A DNA stretch of 56,154 nt, from positions 1 through 56,154 of the forward strand of contig JBKQIY010000136.1 of assembly GCA_052148155.1 (NCBI GenBank). Reading direction: 5' to 3'. The notes under the pieces were generated by a model that was given only the letters and a program-made list of their open reading frames with translations, did not search any database and was not told the DNA's origin. The stretch is from JBBQER01 sp052148155 (lineage in GTDB: Bacteria; Actinomycetota; Acidimicrobiia; IMCC26256; PALSA-610). Position 1 is the stretch's first letter. Every line of letters begins with the position of its first letter. The position numbers were made by a program, and so were the translations under genes. Positions 16,561-25,859 of this stretch are shown here, in pieces.

Positions 16561-17660
16561 GTGTCGCGCTGACGGGTCGTGCGATGAACCGGATCGGTAT
16601 CAAAGCGAGGCAAGACGTTCTTGGCGAACGTTTCGATCGTCTCGAATGCGAGGTCGCGTTCCATTGTCGAGGAGAGAAGTCCGAACACGACCTGGTCGAC
16701 GCCCGCATCGGAGTACTTGCGGATCGCGACCTCGACCTCGTCCGGCGTACCGTACGGCGTGTCGCCGGCCGCGATCGATGCGTCGATCTGTTCGGGGGTG
16801 GGGTCGGGGAGCAGCGCTGGCCATTCCGGAAGTCCGACCGGACGCGGAAACGTATCGAGATAGCGGAGCAACAAGCTCCGGTGGTAGCCCATACCCAGAT
16901 CGGCGCCAAGATCGCGGGCGCGTTGGCCGTCTTCCAGGCAAAGCAACTGCGTCGTCACCATGATGTTGTCGTTCACGAAGTCGCCGACCGGCTCCGCGCG
17001 CTCGATCTCCTTCTTGTACCGATCCACGAGCGGCTTGATCGACTCCGGGCCGCTCGTCGTGAAGCAGAGCACCCCGAGGCCCATGCGAGCGGCTTTCTCG
17101 AAGGTGGCCGGGTTGCCCGCCGCGACCCACATGGGAGGATGCGGCGCTGAGTACGGCTTCGGGAGCACGTTGCGGGCAGGCATCGAGAAGAATCGGCCGT
17201 CGAAACCTGGGTACTCGCGCCGACGCCACATCTTGCGGAACTCGCCCACCACCTCATCGAACATGTCACGGGTGATGTCGGGATCGGTGATACCGAAACC
17301 TTTCTGCTCGGTTGTGGACGAGCCGCGGCCCATGCCGAACTCGAAGCGTCCCTCCGACAGATGATCCAACAGCGCGACCCGCTCAGCAACGCGTACCGGA
17401 TGGTTGACGGGCGGGGTGATATTGAAGATCCCTGAGCCGAGATGGATCTGAGAAGTCGCGGCCGCGAGATAGCCGAGGAACACCTCGTTGGCTGAGAGAT
17501 GCGAGTACTCGGTGAGGAAGTGGTGTTCGGTCGCCCAGGTGTACTTGAAGCCGGCGCGTTCGGCGGCCTGCACGATTGCCACCTCGTCCATGATGCGTTG
17601 ATGCTCGTCGCCGCGAAACTGTGGGAGCACACACGCGCTGTTGAACAGTCCGAATTCCAC
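16551..17660 (-). CDS. LLM-class flavin-dependent oxidoreductase
   Basis: 369 residues, starting at ATG 17660 with AAGGAG 8 bp upstream. Luciferase-like TIM-barrel motifs: 'MEFGLFNSACVLPQFRGDEH', 'YTWATEHHFLTEYSHL' (EHHF motif that lines the flavin site), 'LGSGIFNITPPVNHPVRVAE', and 'RFEFGMGRGSSTTEQKGFGI' near residue 110. It should use reduced FMN or F420 to oxidise an organic substrate. It is divergent from the VOC gene at 17748, with 87 bp between starts. No reductase partner is adjacent. The family is firm, the substrate unknown. Confidence 0.92.
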   Translation of the reverse strand: MEFGLFNSACVLPQFRGDEHQRIMDEVAIVQAAERAGFKYTWATEHHFLTEYSHLSANEVFLGYLAAATSQIHLGSGIFNITPPVNHPVRVAERVALLDHLSEGRFEFGMGRGSSTTEQKGFGITDPDITRDMFDEVVGEFRKMWRRREYPGFDGRFFSMPARNVLPKPYSAPHPPMWVAAGNPATFEKAARMGLGVLCFTTSGPESIKPLVDRYKKEIERAEPVGDFVNDNIMVTTQLLCLEDGQRARDLGADLGMGYHRSLLLRYLDTFPRPVGLPEWPALLPDPTPEQIDASIAAGDTPYGTPDEVEVAIRKYSDAGVDQVVFGLLSSTMERDLAFETIETFAKNVLPRFDTDPVHRTTRQRDTSQ

Positions 17661-17747
17661 GACTCACTCCTTGCCACACCGTTTGCGCCGGTGGCCGTCT
17701 CCGTCAAGACGATACTGATCGGCAATCCGGCATAGTCTCTCGCCTCC

Positions 17748-18509
17748 GTGACTTCCGGATACGACCTCGACCACATCGCGCTCGCGGCCACCGAGACTTC
17801 GGACGCGTTGCGCTTCCTGACCGGTACCCTCGGCGGCACCGTGATCTTTGGAGGTCAGTCGATCGGATTCCGCCCGATGCAGGTTTGGGTCGGCACCGAC
17901 GACGGCGACGGAATGCCGGTCGAGTTGCTCGAGCCATGGGCGGTCGACGAGAACGACTTCCTCGCGCGGTTCCTAGCACGGCACGGCTCGGGCCCGCACC
18001 ATCTCACATTCAAGGTGTCGGACATCGGCTCTGCTCTCGAGCGACTGCGCGCCGCAGGCTTGCACCCGGTGAACGTCAAACTTTCGGACCCGGAGTGGAA
18101 AGAGGCGTTCTTGTTGCCCAGCGAGGCGCACGGCACCGTCGTGCAGCTCGCGGAGTCGCATGGCCATCCCGAAACCCGCGCCGGATGGCTCGCGCATGTC
18201 GCAGCCCACGGTCCCAACTCCAATCCTCGCTGGTGGTCGGACCCTTCCAATAGGCAAGGACCTCCGGCGCGTCTGCGGCGCGTGGTGTTGCGTACGCCCG
18301 CGCTGTCCGCCGCGGTCGAATTCTTTGCCGGCCAACTTCAGGGCGACGTCGAGCACGACGAAGACAGACGCGTCGACCTTGTGTGGTCGGGCGGCGCGCG
18401 CATCGGTCTCGAGTACCGGCCTGATACGCCGCCGGCTATCGACCGACTCGAGGTCGAAGGGCTCGCCCAGGAGCACACCGTGGTCGGCACGCGCTTCGTC
18501 CCTGCGTGA
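17748..18509 (+). CDS. VOC-superfamily protein (two glyoxalase-like modules)
   Basis: 253 residues from GTG 17748. The N-terminal module begins 'YDLDHIALAATETSDALRFL' with the metal-ligand-type His, and contains 'MPVELLEPW' and 'GPHHLTFKVSDIGSALERLR', as in methylmalonyl-CoA epimerase-like or glyoxalase proteins. A second module follows from about residue 183 ('LRRVVLRTPALSAAVEFFAG'). The order suggests a metal-dependent epimerase, lyase or dioxygenase-like fold; the exact reaction is not predictable. It shares a divergent promoter region with the LLM oxidoreductase. Confidence 0.8.
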   Translation: MTSGYDLDHIALAATETSDALRFLTGTLGGTVIFGGQSIGFRPMQVWVGTDDGDGMPVELLEPWAVDENDFLARFLARHGSGPHHLTFKVSDIGSALERLRAAGLHPVNVKLSDPEWKEAFLLPSEAHGTVVQLAESHGHPETRAGWLAHVAAHGPNSNPRWWSDPSNRQGPPARLRRVVLRTPALSAAVEFFAGQLQGDVEHDEDRRVDLVWSGGARIGLEYRPDTPPAIDRLEVEGLAQEHTVVGTRFVPA

Positions 18510-18728
18510 AACCGTGAAGCCCGTCCAGTCCCCGGCGCGGGTCGAGTACGCGACGTCGAACTCGCCCGATGCGCGGCACGAAACGACGATGCTCATCCGA
18601 CAGCTGTCCCGACGGTCGAGAACGCAACCGTGTTCACGTCAACGACGCCGTGACGGACGAGCTCACGACTAGAACACGCGTTGGTCGTGCTCCCTCGAAC
18701 AGACCTCGTTGGGGGAGCTAGGCGACCT

Positions 18729-19835
18729 TCATCGAGGACGGCTGTTCGTTTTGGATCGAGCGTGTTGGTCGTGAGGCAAGGCGGCCGTTGTCGAAGCGCC
18801 GAGACGAACCATGTGGATGATCCAGCCGTCGGCGTAGTCGTCGTTCGAGGCAAGGATGCGGAGTTGAGGTCGGGAGGTGGAACGCAGCGTGATGCGCCGA
18901 CCGCATCGCTCAACCTTGTTGAATTCGCGTAGGTCGAGCCTCTCGACGTGGTCTTCGTGAGTCCACCAGATAGCCGCGCGATCACCCCCGACTGCGATGA
19001 CGCCTTCGTCACCGTTGGTGCCGACCCGCGCCACGCCGTCGAGATCAGGACCGACCCGACCGGCGAGCGCGCGTGCCGCGCCCGGCACGTCGATCCCACG
19101 TGCATCGAGGAAGCGTTGAATCGAGCGAATCTGGATCACCTCGGGGTCTACCGCTCGCAAGTTCCGTCTTCGGCAGCGGGGACAGCGCCAATGACGACCG
19201 ACGGAAACGTGGAACGAGGTGTATGCGCCACATTCACAGCGCAGATATTCGCGTCGACATCCTCGACAATGAAAGATCGGCGAACCGAGCGCGACCTCGG
19301 TCGCGGACTTGCATCCGACGCACTTGATCCGCGTTACTGCGCCACCCCAGTACGACGTGTACACCCAACCGCATGAGCTGCAGCCCCATTTGCCCCAACG
19401 CTCACGCACTGTGGTGCGTTCGTGGCATCGTGTGCACTCCACGAACCGCCATGTCGTCTTGCACTTCGTGCACAGGAATCGATCCGCGGTCGCGACAACC
19501 CGCTGGGTTGCGTTGCACCCGCCGCAGACGACCGGGACGGCTTCGTCTTGCGGTGTCGTAGGCCGCGGACCGGACGAGTTGGCGTCGGCCGCCGTGGCCG
19601 CGTCGATGAGCTGTGCGAGTTGCAGGTCGTAACGGCGGCGCCTGAGAGGATCCCTCAACGTGCCCCACGCGTCGTTGACCCGCCGAGTCTCGGTCAGGGC
19701 TGTGGCGCGAACCTCTTCGGACGCACCCTCGTGCTTGTCTGGATGCAGCAACAGCACCTTGACGTGCCATGCGCGCTTGATCACGGCGACATCAGCCTCG
19801 GGCTCGACGCCAAGCACCTCGTAGTGAGACTGCAC
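18729..19835 (-). CDS. J-domain protein with tandem zinc ribbons
   Basis: About 368 residues from GTG 19835; an in-frame ATG at 19898 adds 21 basic residues. The N-terminal J domain has the essential HPD motif at residues 31-33, followed by 'TETRRVNDAWGTLRDPLRRR'. From about 104 to 221 there are eight Cys pairs (C104/107, 122/125, 134/137, 152/155, 172/175, 190/193, 200/202, 218/221), enough for about four zinc ribbons. These are not the CxxCxGxG repeats of DnaJ. A beta-rich C-terminal domain ('GVIAVGGDRAAIWWTHEDHV') follows. It probably recruits DnaK to a particular client or nucleic acid (inference). No dnaK/grpE is nearby. Confidence 0.85.
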   Translation of the reverse strand: MQSHYEVLGVEPEADVAVIKRAWHVKVLLLHPDKHEGASEEVRATALTETRRVNDAWGTLRDPLRRRRYDLQLAQLIDAATAADANSSGPRPTTPQDEAVPVVCGGCNATQRVVATADRFLCTKCKTTWRFVECTRCHERTTVRERWGKWGCSSCGWVYTSYWGGAVTRIKCVGCKSATEVALGSPIFHCRGCRREYLRCECGAYTSFHVSVGRHWRCPRCRRRNLRAVDPEVIQIRSIQRFLDARGIDVPGAARALAGRVGPDLDGVARVGTNGDEGVIAVGGDRAAIWWTHEDHVERLDLREFNKVERCGRRITLRSTSRPQLRILASNDDYADGWIIHMVRLGASTTAALPHDQHARSKTNSRPR

Positions 19836-20106
19836 TGCCCTCCATTCCTGGCGGAGACTTCGGTGAGGAGCTCCTATCCGGGCCCGTCGCGACGTCAACG
19901 GCCTTCGCTGCGGCTGACGGCTTGCCGCACCAGCGTGCTTTGGCGACAGCTCACGGCTGGGCGGACCCGCGCCGCTCGTGCAGGAATAGCGCGAAATGCC
20001 AAGCGGGGCAAGACCCAGCGACGGACCCGGTCGCCAGCCCGCGGCCGATGGCGATTCGGTCAGCCGCCGCCAGCCGTCACTTGGGCTGTCGACGTGGTCG
20101 CTCCGG

Positions 20107-21450
20107 CTAGAAGGCGCCGGTACCGTCGGGGGTGCCGAGTCCGGTCGGGCCGTCGTAGCCAGGTCCAGCGGTGCACAGGTAGCTCACGGTACAAGTTCCG
20201 TTGCTGCCGGAGGTGATGTCGTTGAGCGCGGTCCGGTTTGCGTAGGCGTAGGCCGGCGTAGTCGCCGCGGCGCCGTTTCCGGCGAGCGCGTACACGGAGG
20301 CGATGATCGGCGACGCGACGCTGGTGCCACCGAAGACCAGCCAGCCGGACTCGCCGTAGGAGTCGTAGGTTGCGACGCCCGTATTCGGATCGGCTACCGC
20401 GGACACGTCAGCGACGGTTCGATGCGCGCAGCCGGTGTCGGTCTGCCAAACAGGCTTTGCCTCATAAACCGAACAGCCGCTCCCCGTGCCGCTCCACGCG
20501 GTTTCTGACCAGCCACGAGCATCGGCGGCGCGGCTGAGGGTCGTGCCACCGGCGGCGGTGACATACGGCGACGCCGCGGGCCAGCCGACGCCGTAGCCGG
20601 TGTCTCCGGTGCTCGCGGCGATCGGGATGTTGTGGTGAAAGTAGCTGTCGTAAGAGGTTTCGGTACTGAACTCGGTTGTAGTCCAGCTGTTCGAAATTGC
20701 GTTCGCGCCGAGCGCTGCCGCCTCGTTCTCGGCGGTCAACAGGTCACCCAGGTTGTTCGAGTTCGCTTCGACCAACAGGATGTGACAGTTCGGGCACGCG
20801 GCGGAAACCATGTCGACGTCGAGGGAGATCTCTTCGGACCAGCCGACGTTCCCGGTCGGATATCTCGTGCCGCCGGTCTCGGTGACCTTTCGGAAACAGC
20901 CGTCCGCGGTCGTGCAGGCGGGAAGGCCGAATGTCGTGCGGTAGGTCCCGAGATCGGCTTCGGCGTTCGGATCGTTGTAAGCGTCGACAATGGCAACTGT
21001 TTCGCCCTTGCCCGCCGACTGCGACGGCAATGAGTACGCGGACTGCAGGTCACACGGCGTGTAACCCGCGTGCGCGGTCGTGCACGAGAGCGACCCGCCC
21101 GACGTCGTCGACGTAGTGCTCACCGGTATCGACGTGGTTGAAGACGACGTGGTGGTGGACGAGGTGGTCGTCGATGACGTGGTCGTTGAGGTTCCACGTC
21201 CTCGTTCCGGCCGCGCTGACGCGCTCACGGCTGCGGGGGACGGATCCAGGAACTGCACAGCCTCACAACGTGCTCGCAGACCGGTCACCGCTCCGCAGGC
21301 GTCCTGTGTCCTAGCAGGCGTATCGATCGGGCCGGGAGGGGTCACATGCGGTGCGGCACCGCCTGCGGTCGCGAATAGTACGACCGTCCCCGCAGCTAGC
21401 GTCACCGCGACGGTGACGACACACAACCTTCGCGACCGCGACTTTGACAT
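20107..21450 (-). CDS. secreted sedolisin (S53) serine-carboxyl peptidase
   Basis: 447 residues from ATG 21450; a longer in-frame start at 21549 would put 33 residues before the signal peptide. Signal peptide about 1-33. A Ser/Thr tract (about 87-119, TSTTTSSTTTSSTTT) precedes the catalytic core. Catalytic Glu207 and Asp211 lie in 'GWSEEISLDVDMV', the oxyanion Asp283 in 'STGDTGYG', and the nucleophile Ser377 in 'GGTSVASP'. This is the S53 Glu-Asp-Ser arrangement rather than that of subtilisin. The usual 180-200-residue pro-kumamolisin propeptide is absent; the Ser/Thr linker occupies that position. The C-terminus 'GYDGPTGLGTPDGTGAF' completes the core. Extracellular protein degradation is likely. 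Confidence 0.88.
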   Translation of the reverse strand: MSKSRSRRLCVVTVAVTLAAGTVVLFATAGGAAPHVTPPGPIDTPARTQDACGAVTGLRARCEAVQFLDPSPAAVSASARPERGRGTSTTTSSTTTSSTTTSSSTTSIPVSTTSTTSGGSLSCTTAHAGYTPCDLQSAYSLPSQSAGKGETVAIVDAYNDPNAEADLGTYRTTFGLPACTTADGCFRKVTETGGTRYPTGNVGWSEEISLDVDMVSAACPNCHILLVEANSNNLGDLLTAENEAAALGANAISNSWTTTEFSTETSYDSYFHHNIPIAASTGDTGYGVGWPAASPYVTAAGGTTLSRAADARGWSETAWSGTGSGCSVYEAKPVWQTDTGCAHRTVADVSAVADPNTGVATYDSYGESGWLVFGGTSVASPIIASVYALAGNGAAATTPAYAYANRTALNDITSGSNGTCTVSYLCTAGPGYDGPTGLGTPDGTGAF

Positions 21451-22272
21451 CCTCGACCACCCCGCCCCACGAGCGACAGCCCCTGCCCATCGACACCAAC
21501 CGCTACGAAATGAGGGTAGAGCGCGACTCGCCCGCGACGACATGGCCAAAATTGCCCCCTACGACGTACTGAAAGGTGTGCGTCCCGCCTGCCGTGGCCG
21601 CCCGAAACGGTGTGTGCGGCCGCCGTTCAGAACGATCGGTCGGCTGGACGCGCCGTATCCGGCGCCTGCTGTCGGCCGGTCTTGCGATGCTGGGGAGCCC
21701 GCCGGTCGTCCGAGGTCAGAGCCCCTGCCGTGGACGCAGCCTGCAATATCTGTCGATCGGTGCGATGACGAACGCGCCGTCAATCAACTGCGCCGACCCA
21801 CACGCCAGCGGGCGACGAAGCCTCGCAGGCCGCAACATCATCGACCGATCCGCGGCGCGATCCGATCGTGTGGCGGCCTCATCAACTATGTGCGGCCATG
21901 CGGCCTGAACACACCCCGTCGGACAAGGAGGCACCCGCCGCTGCCGCGGCGATGGGGCACGTCCGGACCACGACGTCACCGATCGAGCGTCGATCTCGGC
22001 CGACTTCGCCGAGCACGACACCGCGTTGGCGGCACCCCTGCCGGAACTCCCGCGCTCGATCAGCGCGATCGCGTTCTTTTGATCGCTCGGGCGAGTTTCG
22101 CCGGCTCGGCCGCGAGAAATCGGACGAAGGCTGTGATCATCCGGTGTGTCAAACTCGCGGCGGCGGCTGACGATGATCGGGCGGTCGTGCATGATTTCGT
22201 CGATCACGTTCCACGGCCTCACGAACCGACCATGCGCCCATGCACGAGGAATCACTCAGGAGCGTCCCTACC
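21451..22272. other. gene-poor stretch
   Basis: About 820 bp between the sedolisin start and the DsbB-like start. Frames on both strands are Arg/Pro-rich with poor codon bias; none has a recognisable domain or a good ribosome-binding site. No RNA gene, repeat or terminator was recognised. The two flanking genes diverge, so their promoters should lie here. Confidence 0.45.
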
Positions 22273-22845
22273 ATGAAGGCGTTCTTCGCGGTCGTGTCGC
22301 TCATCTTGGATGCCGCGACGTTGGCCGCGCTCGGCCTCGCGCTGACACATCGAGCGAGTCCCAATTCTGCGGCCGGTCGGTTCTCCAGGTATGTCAAATC
22401 CAACGCCGTCCGGCTGGCATTCATCGTCGCGCTCGGCGCCACTCTGGGCAGTCTCTACCTGTCTGAGATCGCACACTTCGATATCTCGCTGTGTCCGATT
22501 TGCGAGTACGAACGCATCTGCATGTTTCCGCTTGCGGTCGTACTCATGGTGGGCATCTGGCGCCGCGACGATCTCGTGTGGACGTACGTGCTGCCGCCCG
22601 CGCTGATCGGCGTGGTATTCGCCGCATACCACACTCAGCTCCAGGCGTTCCCCCGCCAACATCTGTACTTCTGCCAGCTCGACTCTGTCACGAACGTCCA
22701 TCAGTGCACAGTTCGGTATGTATGGGAGTTCGGGTTTGTCTCGATCCCGTTCATGTCGCTCTCGGCTTTCGTGTTCATCATCGCGATGATGGTGATCGTG
22801 CGCGCGAACCACCGATCGGCCGAACCGGCCGGCGCATGCGACTGA
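22273..22845 (+). CDS. DsbB/BdbC-like disulfide bond formation protein
   Basis: 190 residues from ATG 22273 (MKAFFAVVSLILDAATLAAL), chosen over ATG 22240 because it begins directly at TM1 and AGGAG lies 11 bp upstream. Five hydrophobic segments. The redox motif 'CPICEYERICMFPL' has Cys74 and Cys77 just before TM3, and the second extracytoplasmic pair is Cys134 and Cys145. This is the DsbB/VKOR-like arrangement that passes electrons from an extracytoplasmic thioredoxin-fold oxidase to quinone. Isolated here, with no DsbA-like partner. An N-terminal extra helix makes it slightly longer than BdbC (about 140). Confidence 0.87.
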   Translation: MKAFFAVVSLILDAATLAALGLALTHRASPNSAAGRFSRYVKSNAVRLAFIVALGATLGSLYLSEIAHFDISLCPICEYERICMFPLAVVLMVGIWRRDDLVWTYVLPPALIGVVFAAYHTQLQAFPRQHLYFCQLDSVTNVHQCTVRYVWEFGFVSIPFMSLSAFVFIIAMMVIVRANHRSAEPAGACD

Positions 22846-22983
22846 CGCGACCGGTTCTGGCTTGTTCGGCTGATCTTCCCCCGAGGTCGCGAACCGAGGA
22901 TGCGAGCATCACGCGTATACGCCGCTCGTTGTCGCGAGGGCTGATCGTGCCCACGATCCGACTCGGCCTGAACTGCGGCGCTG

Positions 22984-23280
22984 TTACAGCTTGCTTCCGA
23001 CACCCGCGCCGTCGGATTTCGCGAGGGAGCCGGCGTCCAGATCGGTCGACGTCCATTCCGGCGGAGGTTGATCGCAGGGCGGCAAGAGCCCGGCGACTGT
23101 GGCGCTTTGTCCGGCTCCGCCAAGATGAGGGCCGACGGACGCGTCGGCGCCTGGCACGCCCACAGCTGATCGCGGAAGTCGCAACCCGATGCCTTCAGCT
23201 GGGCTGTTTGCAGGGCGTCTGACGCTTCGTCGGGCCGGAGCAGCGGGTCGGTGTTCGGATCCGTGCCACGCAACTCCGAA
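22984..23280 (-). pseudogene. possible frameshifted remnant, unknown
   Basis: Two minus-strand frames with G/C-rich third positions follow one another: 'RGTDPNTDPLLRPDEASDAL' up to 'FRDQLWACQAP' (about 23275-23155), then, shifted by one frame, 'GADASVGPHLGGAGQSATVA' up to a stop at 22984. The second frame has 'LLPPCDQPPPEWTSTDLDAG', reminiscent of the cell-surface Pro/Thr-rich ends of secreted proteins. No start codon with a ribosome-binding site is seen. The rest of the 22846-23433 interval shows nothing I can support. Confidence 0.3.
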
Positions 23281-23433
23281 CACGTCGACGTGTCCTTGCG
23301 TCCACCGGGCGGTTCATGCGGTCGTTACGGTTGCGCCAAGAATGTGTAAAAGCGGCGGGGGCGACGCCGGGCCGATCGTGCGGTCTGAGAGGCTGCTCGT
23401 CCGGGCGGTTGGGATGCCGGAAAGGTTGGCCGG

Positions 23434-24864
23434 GTGCGCGTCGGGCGGAACACAGTTCGCGTGTTGGTCGTCGCGCTGGTCGGGACACTCCTCGTGGCGT
23501 GCGGCGGTGCCACCCGTGCGGTGCCCGTAGATGTCCCGCCGCTCGGCATTCACAAAATCAAGCACGTGATCGTGATCATGCAGGAGAACCGGTCGTTCGA
23601 CAGTTATTTCGGGACCTATCCAGGTGCGGATGGCATCCCGATGCGCGACGGTGTACCGACGGCGTGTCTGCCCGACCGTTCCGGGAAGCCGTGTATCCGA
23701 CCGTTCGTCGATCACGCGGACATCAACGGCGGCGGTCCCCACCAATACATGAGTGCGGTTGAAGACATCGATCATGGACGCATGGATGGTTTTGTCCATG
23801 TGGCACGCGATGCCGATCAGTCGTGTGCGTTGGTGCAGGACCCGTCCTGCGTCGAGAAGTTGCGGTCCGGGGTGCCGAACGTCATGGGCTACCACACTGG
23901 CAGCGACCTTCCGAACTATTGGACGTACGCACGTGATTTCGTGCTGCAGGACCATATGTTCGAGCCGACCACATCGTGGAGTCTGCCGGCCCATCTGTTC
24001 ATGGTGTCAGAATGGGCGGCGATCTGCACTCGCCATGACGACCCGTTCTCGTGTCGCAACAACATCAGTCAGCCGCCGTCACACTCGCCACCCGACGTCA
24101 ACCCGCTCCGACCCGCCCGGCACGGCCCGATTTACGCGTGGACCGACCTCACCTACCTCTTGCACCAAGCGAATGTGTCTTGGGGCTATTACGTCGCAAC
24201 CGGCACCGAGCCCGACTGCGCCAACGGTGCCGTCAGTTGTCGGCCGGTCGAGCAAGACGCCCACACGCCCGGCATCTGGAATCCGCTCCCTTACTTCGAT
24301 ACGGTCCGCAACGACCACCAACTCCGCGACATTCAACCCACCCGAGATTTCTTCAGCGCATTACGACACAACAGGTTGCCGGAGGTTTCGTGGGTTATCC
24401 CATCCGGCGTCGTGAGTGAGCACCCACCGGCGCGAATCAGCGCAGGCGTCGCCTATGTCACGCGGCTGATCAATGCCGTGATGCGTAGCCCCGAATGGAC
24501 ATCCACCGCAATCTTTCTCGCGTGGGACGACTGGGGCGGGTTCTACGACCATGTCGTCCCACCCGTCGTCGACCAGAACGGCTACGGCCTACGCGTCCCA
24601 GCCCTCGTCATCAGCCCGTACGCTCGGAGGGGCTTCATCGACCACCAGATCCTCAGTTTCGACGCCTACGACAAGTTCATCGAAGACGACTTTCTCGACG
24701 GACAACGCCTCGACCCTCTGACCGACGGCCGACCCGATCCGCGCCCGACGGTGCGCGAAAACGTCGCGATCCTCGGCAACCTTTCGAACGACTTCAACTT
24801 CACCCAACTACCACTGGCACCAGTTGTCCTTCCGCTCCATCCGCAGACAACCCTGACCGGTTGA
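23434..24864 (+). CDS. phospholipase C / acid phosphatase-type phosphoesterase lipoprotein
   Basis: 476 residues from GTG 23434 with AAAGG about 9 bp upstream. A hydrophobic signal ends in the lipobox 'LLVAC' (Cys23). Then comes 'IKHVIVIMQENRSFDSYFGT', the metal/nucleophile motif of the phosphoesterase (PlcC/AcpA) family, and 'LPNYWTYARDFVLQDHMFEP', 'IFLAWDDWGGFYDHVVPP' and 'LRVPALVISPYARRGFIDH', which supply further ligands. The length suits single-domain AcpA-like enzymes. It should hydrolyse phosphate esters (phospholipids or sugar phosphates) at the outer membrane face. Monocistronic as far as can be seen. Confidence 0.92.
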   Translation: MRVGRNTVRVLVVALVGTLLVACGGATRAVPVDVPPLGIHKIKHVIVIMQENRSFDSYFGTYPGADGIPMRDGVPTACLPDRSGKPCIRPFVDHADINGGGPHQYMSAVEDIDHGRMDGFVHVARDADQSCALVQDPSCVEKLRSGVPNVMGYHTGSDLPNYWTYARDFVLQDHMFEPTTSWSLPAHLFMVSEWAAICTRHDDPFSCRNNISQPPSHSPPDVNPLRPARHGPIYAWTDLTYLLHQANVSWGYYVATGTEPDCANGAVSCRPVEQDAHTPGIWNPLPYFDTVRNDHQLRDIQPTRDFFSALRHNRLPEVSWVIPSGVVSEHPPARISAGVAYVTRLINAVMRSPEWTSTAIFLAWDDWGGFYDHVVPPVVDQNGYGLRVPALVISPYARRGFIDHQILSFDAYDKFIEDDFLDGQRLDPLTDGRPDPRPTVRENVAILGNLSNDFNFTQLPLAPVVLPLHPQTTLTG

Positions 24865-25322
24865 CCAACCAGCGTCAGACGCGCCGAACGTGTGATCGGG
24901 CGACTGAGACGAAACACGGGGCGTCTCGCGCCGCGTGGCCGTAGACCGGCCTTTCCTCCCGCACAGGCGGGAAACGGCAACCGTGGCACTGACCTGGCGT
25001 TCGTCGGTCTGGGTCGACCGTCGCGGGAGGCCAGTCGTGTCGGTCATGGAAGAACTGTTCTGGCGAATCAGCAGGTCGCTCGTGATGCGGCATCGCCGCA
25101 TCACCAAAATCGTCACGGCGACCGCGCGGGCGCATGGTCTTCGCGTTTCGCGTCCGGGTACCCGACGTGATTCCCGCCGCACCTGCGGCGAACCCGTCGG
25201 CGTCGACGCTCGCTTTGCCGTTTCGATGGTCTCGTCGCCGCACTGCGACGTGTCCCGATCGTCGTCCTCCGTGAACCGGCTGCCGTTCGCGACGCGTGCA
25301 CCCTTTCTTTGGAGCTCGCGTC
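24865..25322. other. gene-poor stretch
   Basis: About 460 bp with no supported gene. A short hairpin TCCCGC-ACAG-GCGGGA at about 24957-24972 lies some 90 bp past the phosphoesterase stop but lacks a T-run, so I do not call it a terminator. Open frames on both strands are Arg-rich and unconvincing. Confidence 0.4.
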
Positions 25323-25784
25323 GTGCAACGATTCGTGCCCATGCGACTCAATCATCTTGCGATCGGGATGCCACCGGCCGAGTTCGACGACGAGCGCCGG
25401 CGTGAGATCGCGGAGTTCTACAACGAGGTGTTCGGGTGGTACGAGTTCACGCCGGACGAGCCGGGCGACCCGATGATCCTCGCATTCGACGAGTTCGGTC
25501 AATACCTGTATCTGATCGCCGAAGAACCCCCGCTGCGAGCGGCGCCGATGGCGCACTTCGGCGTGCAGGTCGATTCGCGATCGGAGCTCGACTCGATCCT
25601 CGGCCGGGCGCGTGAGTACGCGTTGCGCGACCCGCGCGTGGAGACGACGCAACCCGTGTCCGAGCCGCAGCGATCGAACCGTGGGCACGTCACACTGACG
25701 AACTGCTACATCCGCTACTTGCTGCCCGTCATGGTCGAGCTGCAGCACATCGAGTTCTCCCCGTTCGAGCACGATCGACGCTGA
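25323..25784 (+). CDS. VOC-superfamily protein
   Basis: About 153 residues from GTG 25323 (TGGAG 9 bp upstream), or 147 from ATG 25341, which has no ribosome-binding site. A single glyoxalase-like module: 'MRLNHLAIGMPPAEF' opens strand 1 with the His ligand, 'FYNEVFGWYEF' forms helix 1, and 'VMVELQHIEFSPFEHD' carries the last Glu. It sits upstream of the amidohydrolase remnant and the catabolic operon on the same strand, but about 530 bp from the first intact operon gene. It may serve the same substrates (inference). Confidence 0.72.
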   Translation: MQRFVPMRLNHLAIGMPPAEFDDERRREIAEFYNEVFGWYEFTPDEPGDPMILAFDEFGQYLYLIAEEPPLRAAPMAHFGVQVDSRSELDSILGRAREYALRDPRVETTQPVSEPQRSNRGHVTLTNCYIRYLLPVMVELQHIEFSPFEHDRR

Positions 25785-25859
25785 GCGCCGTGGAAAGCGT
25801 TTGCCAAAGGGGGTTTCGCGGCGTAGGTTCGGCTGTGCAACAACCCGGGAGAATCACAT

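Noticed and set aside
21119..21220. Repetitive GT/GAC-rich tract as a possible CRISPR or tandem repeat element
   Set aside because: It encodes the Ser/Thr linker of the sedolisin on the minus strand; no repeat-spacer structure.
24951..24972. Hairpin after the phosphoesterase gene as a terminator
   Set aside because: Six-pair stem without a T-run and about 90 bp downstream; too weak.
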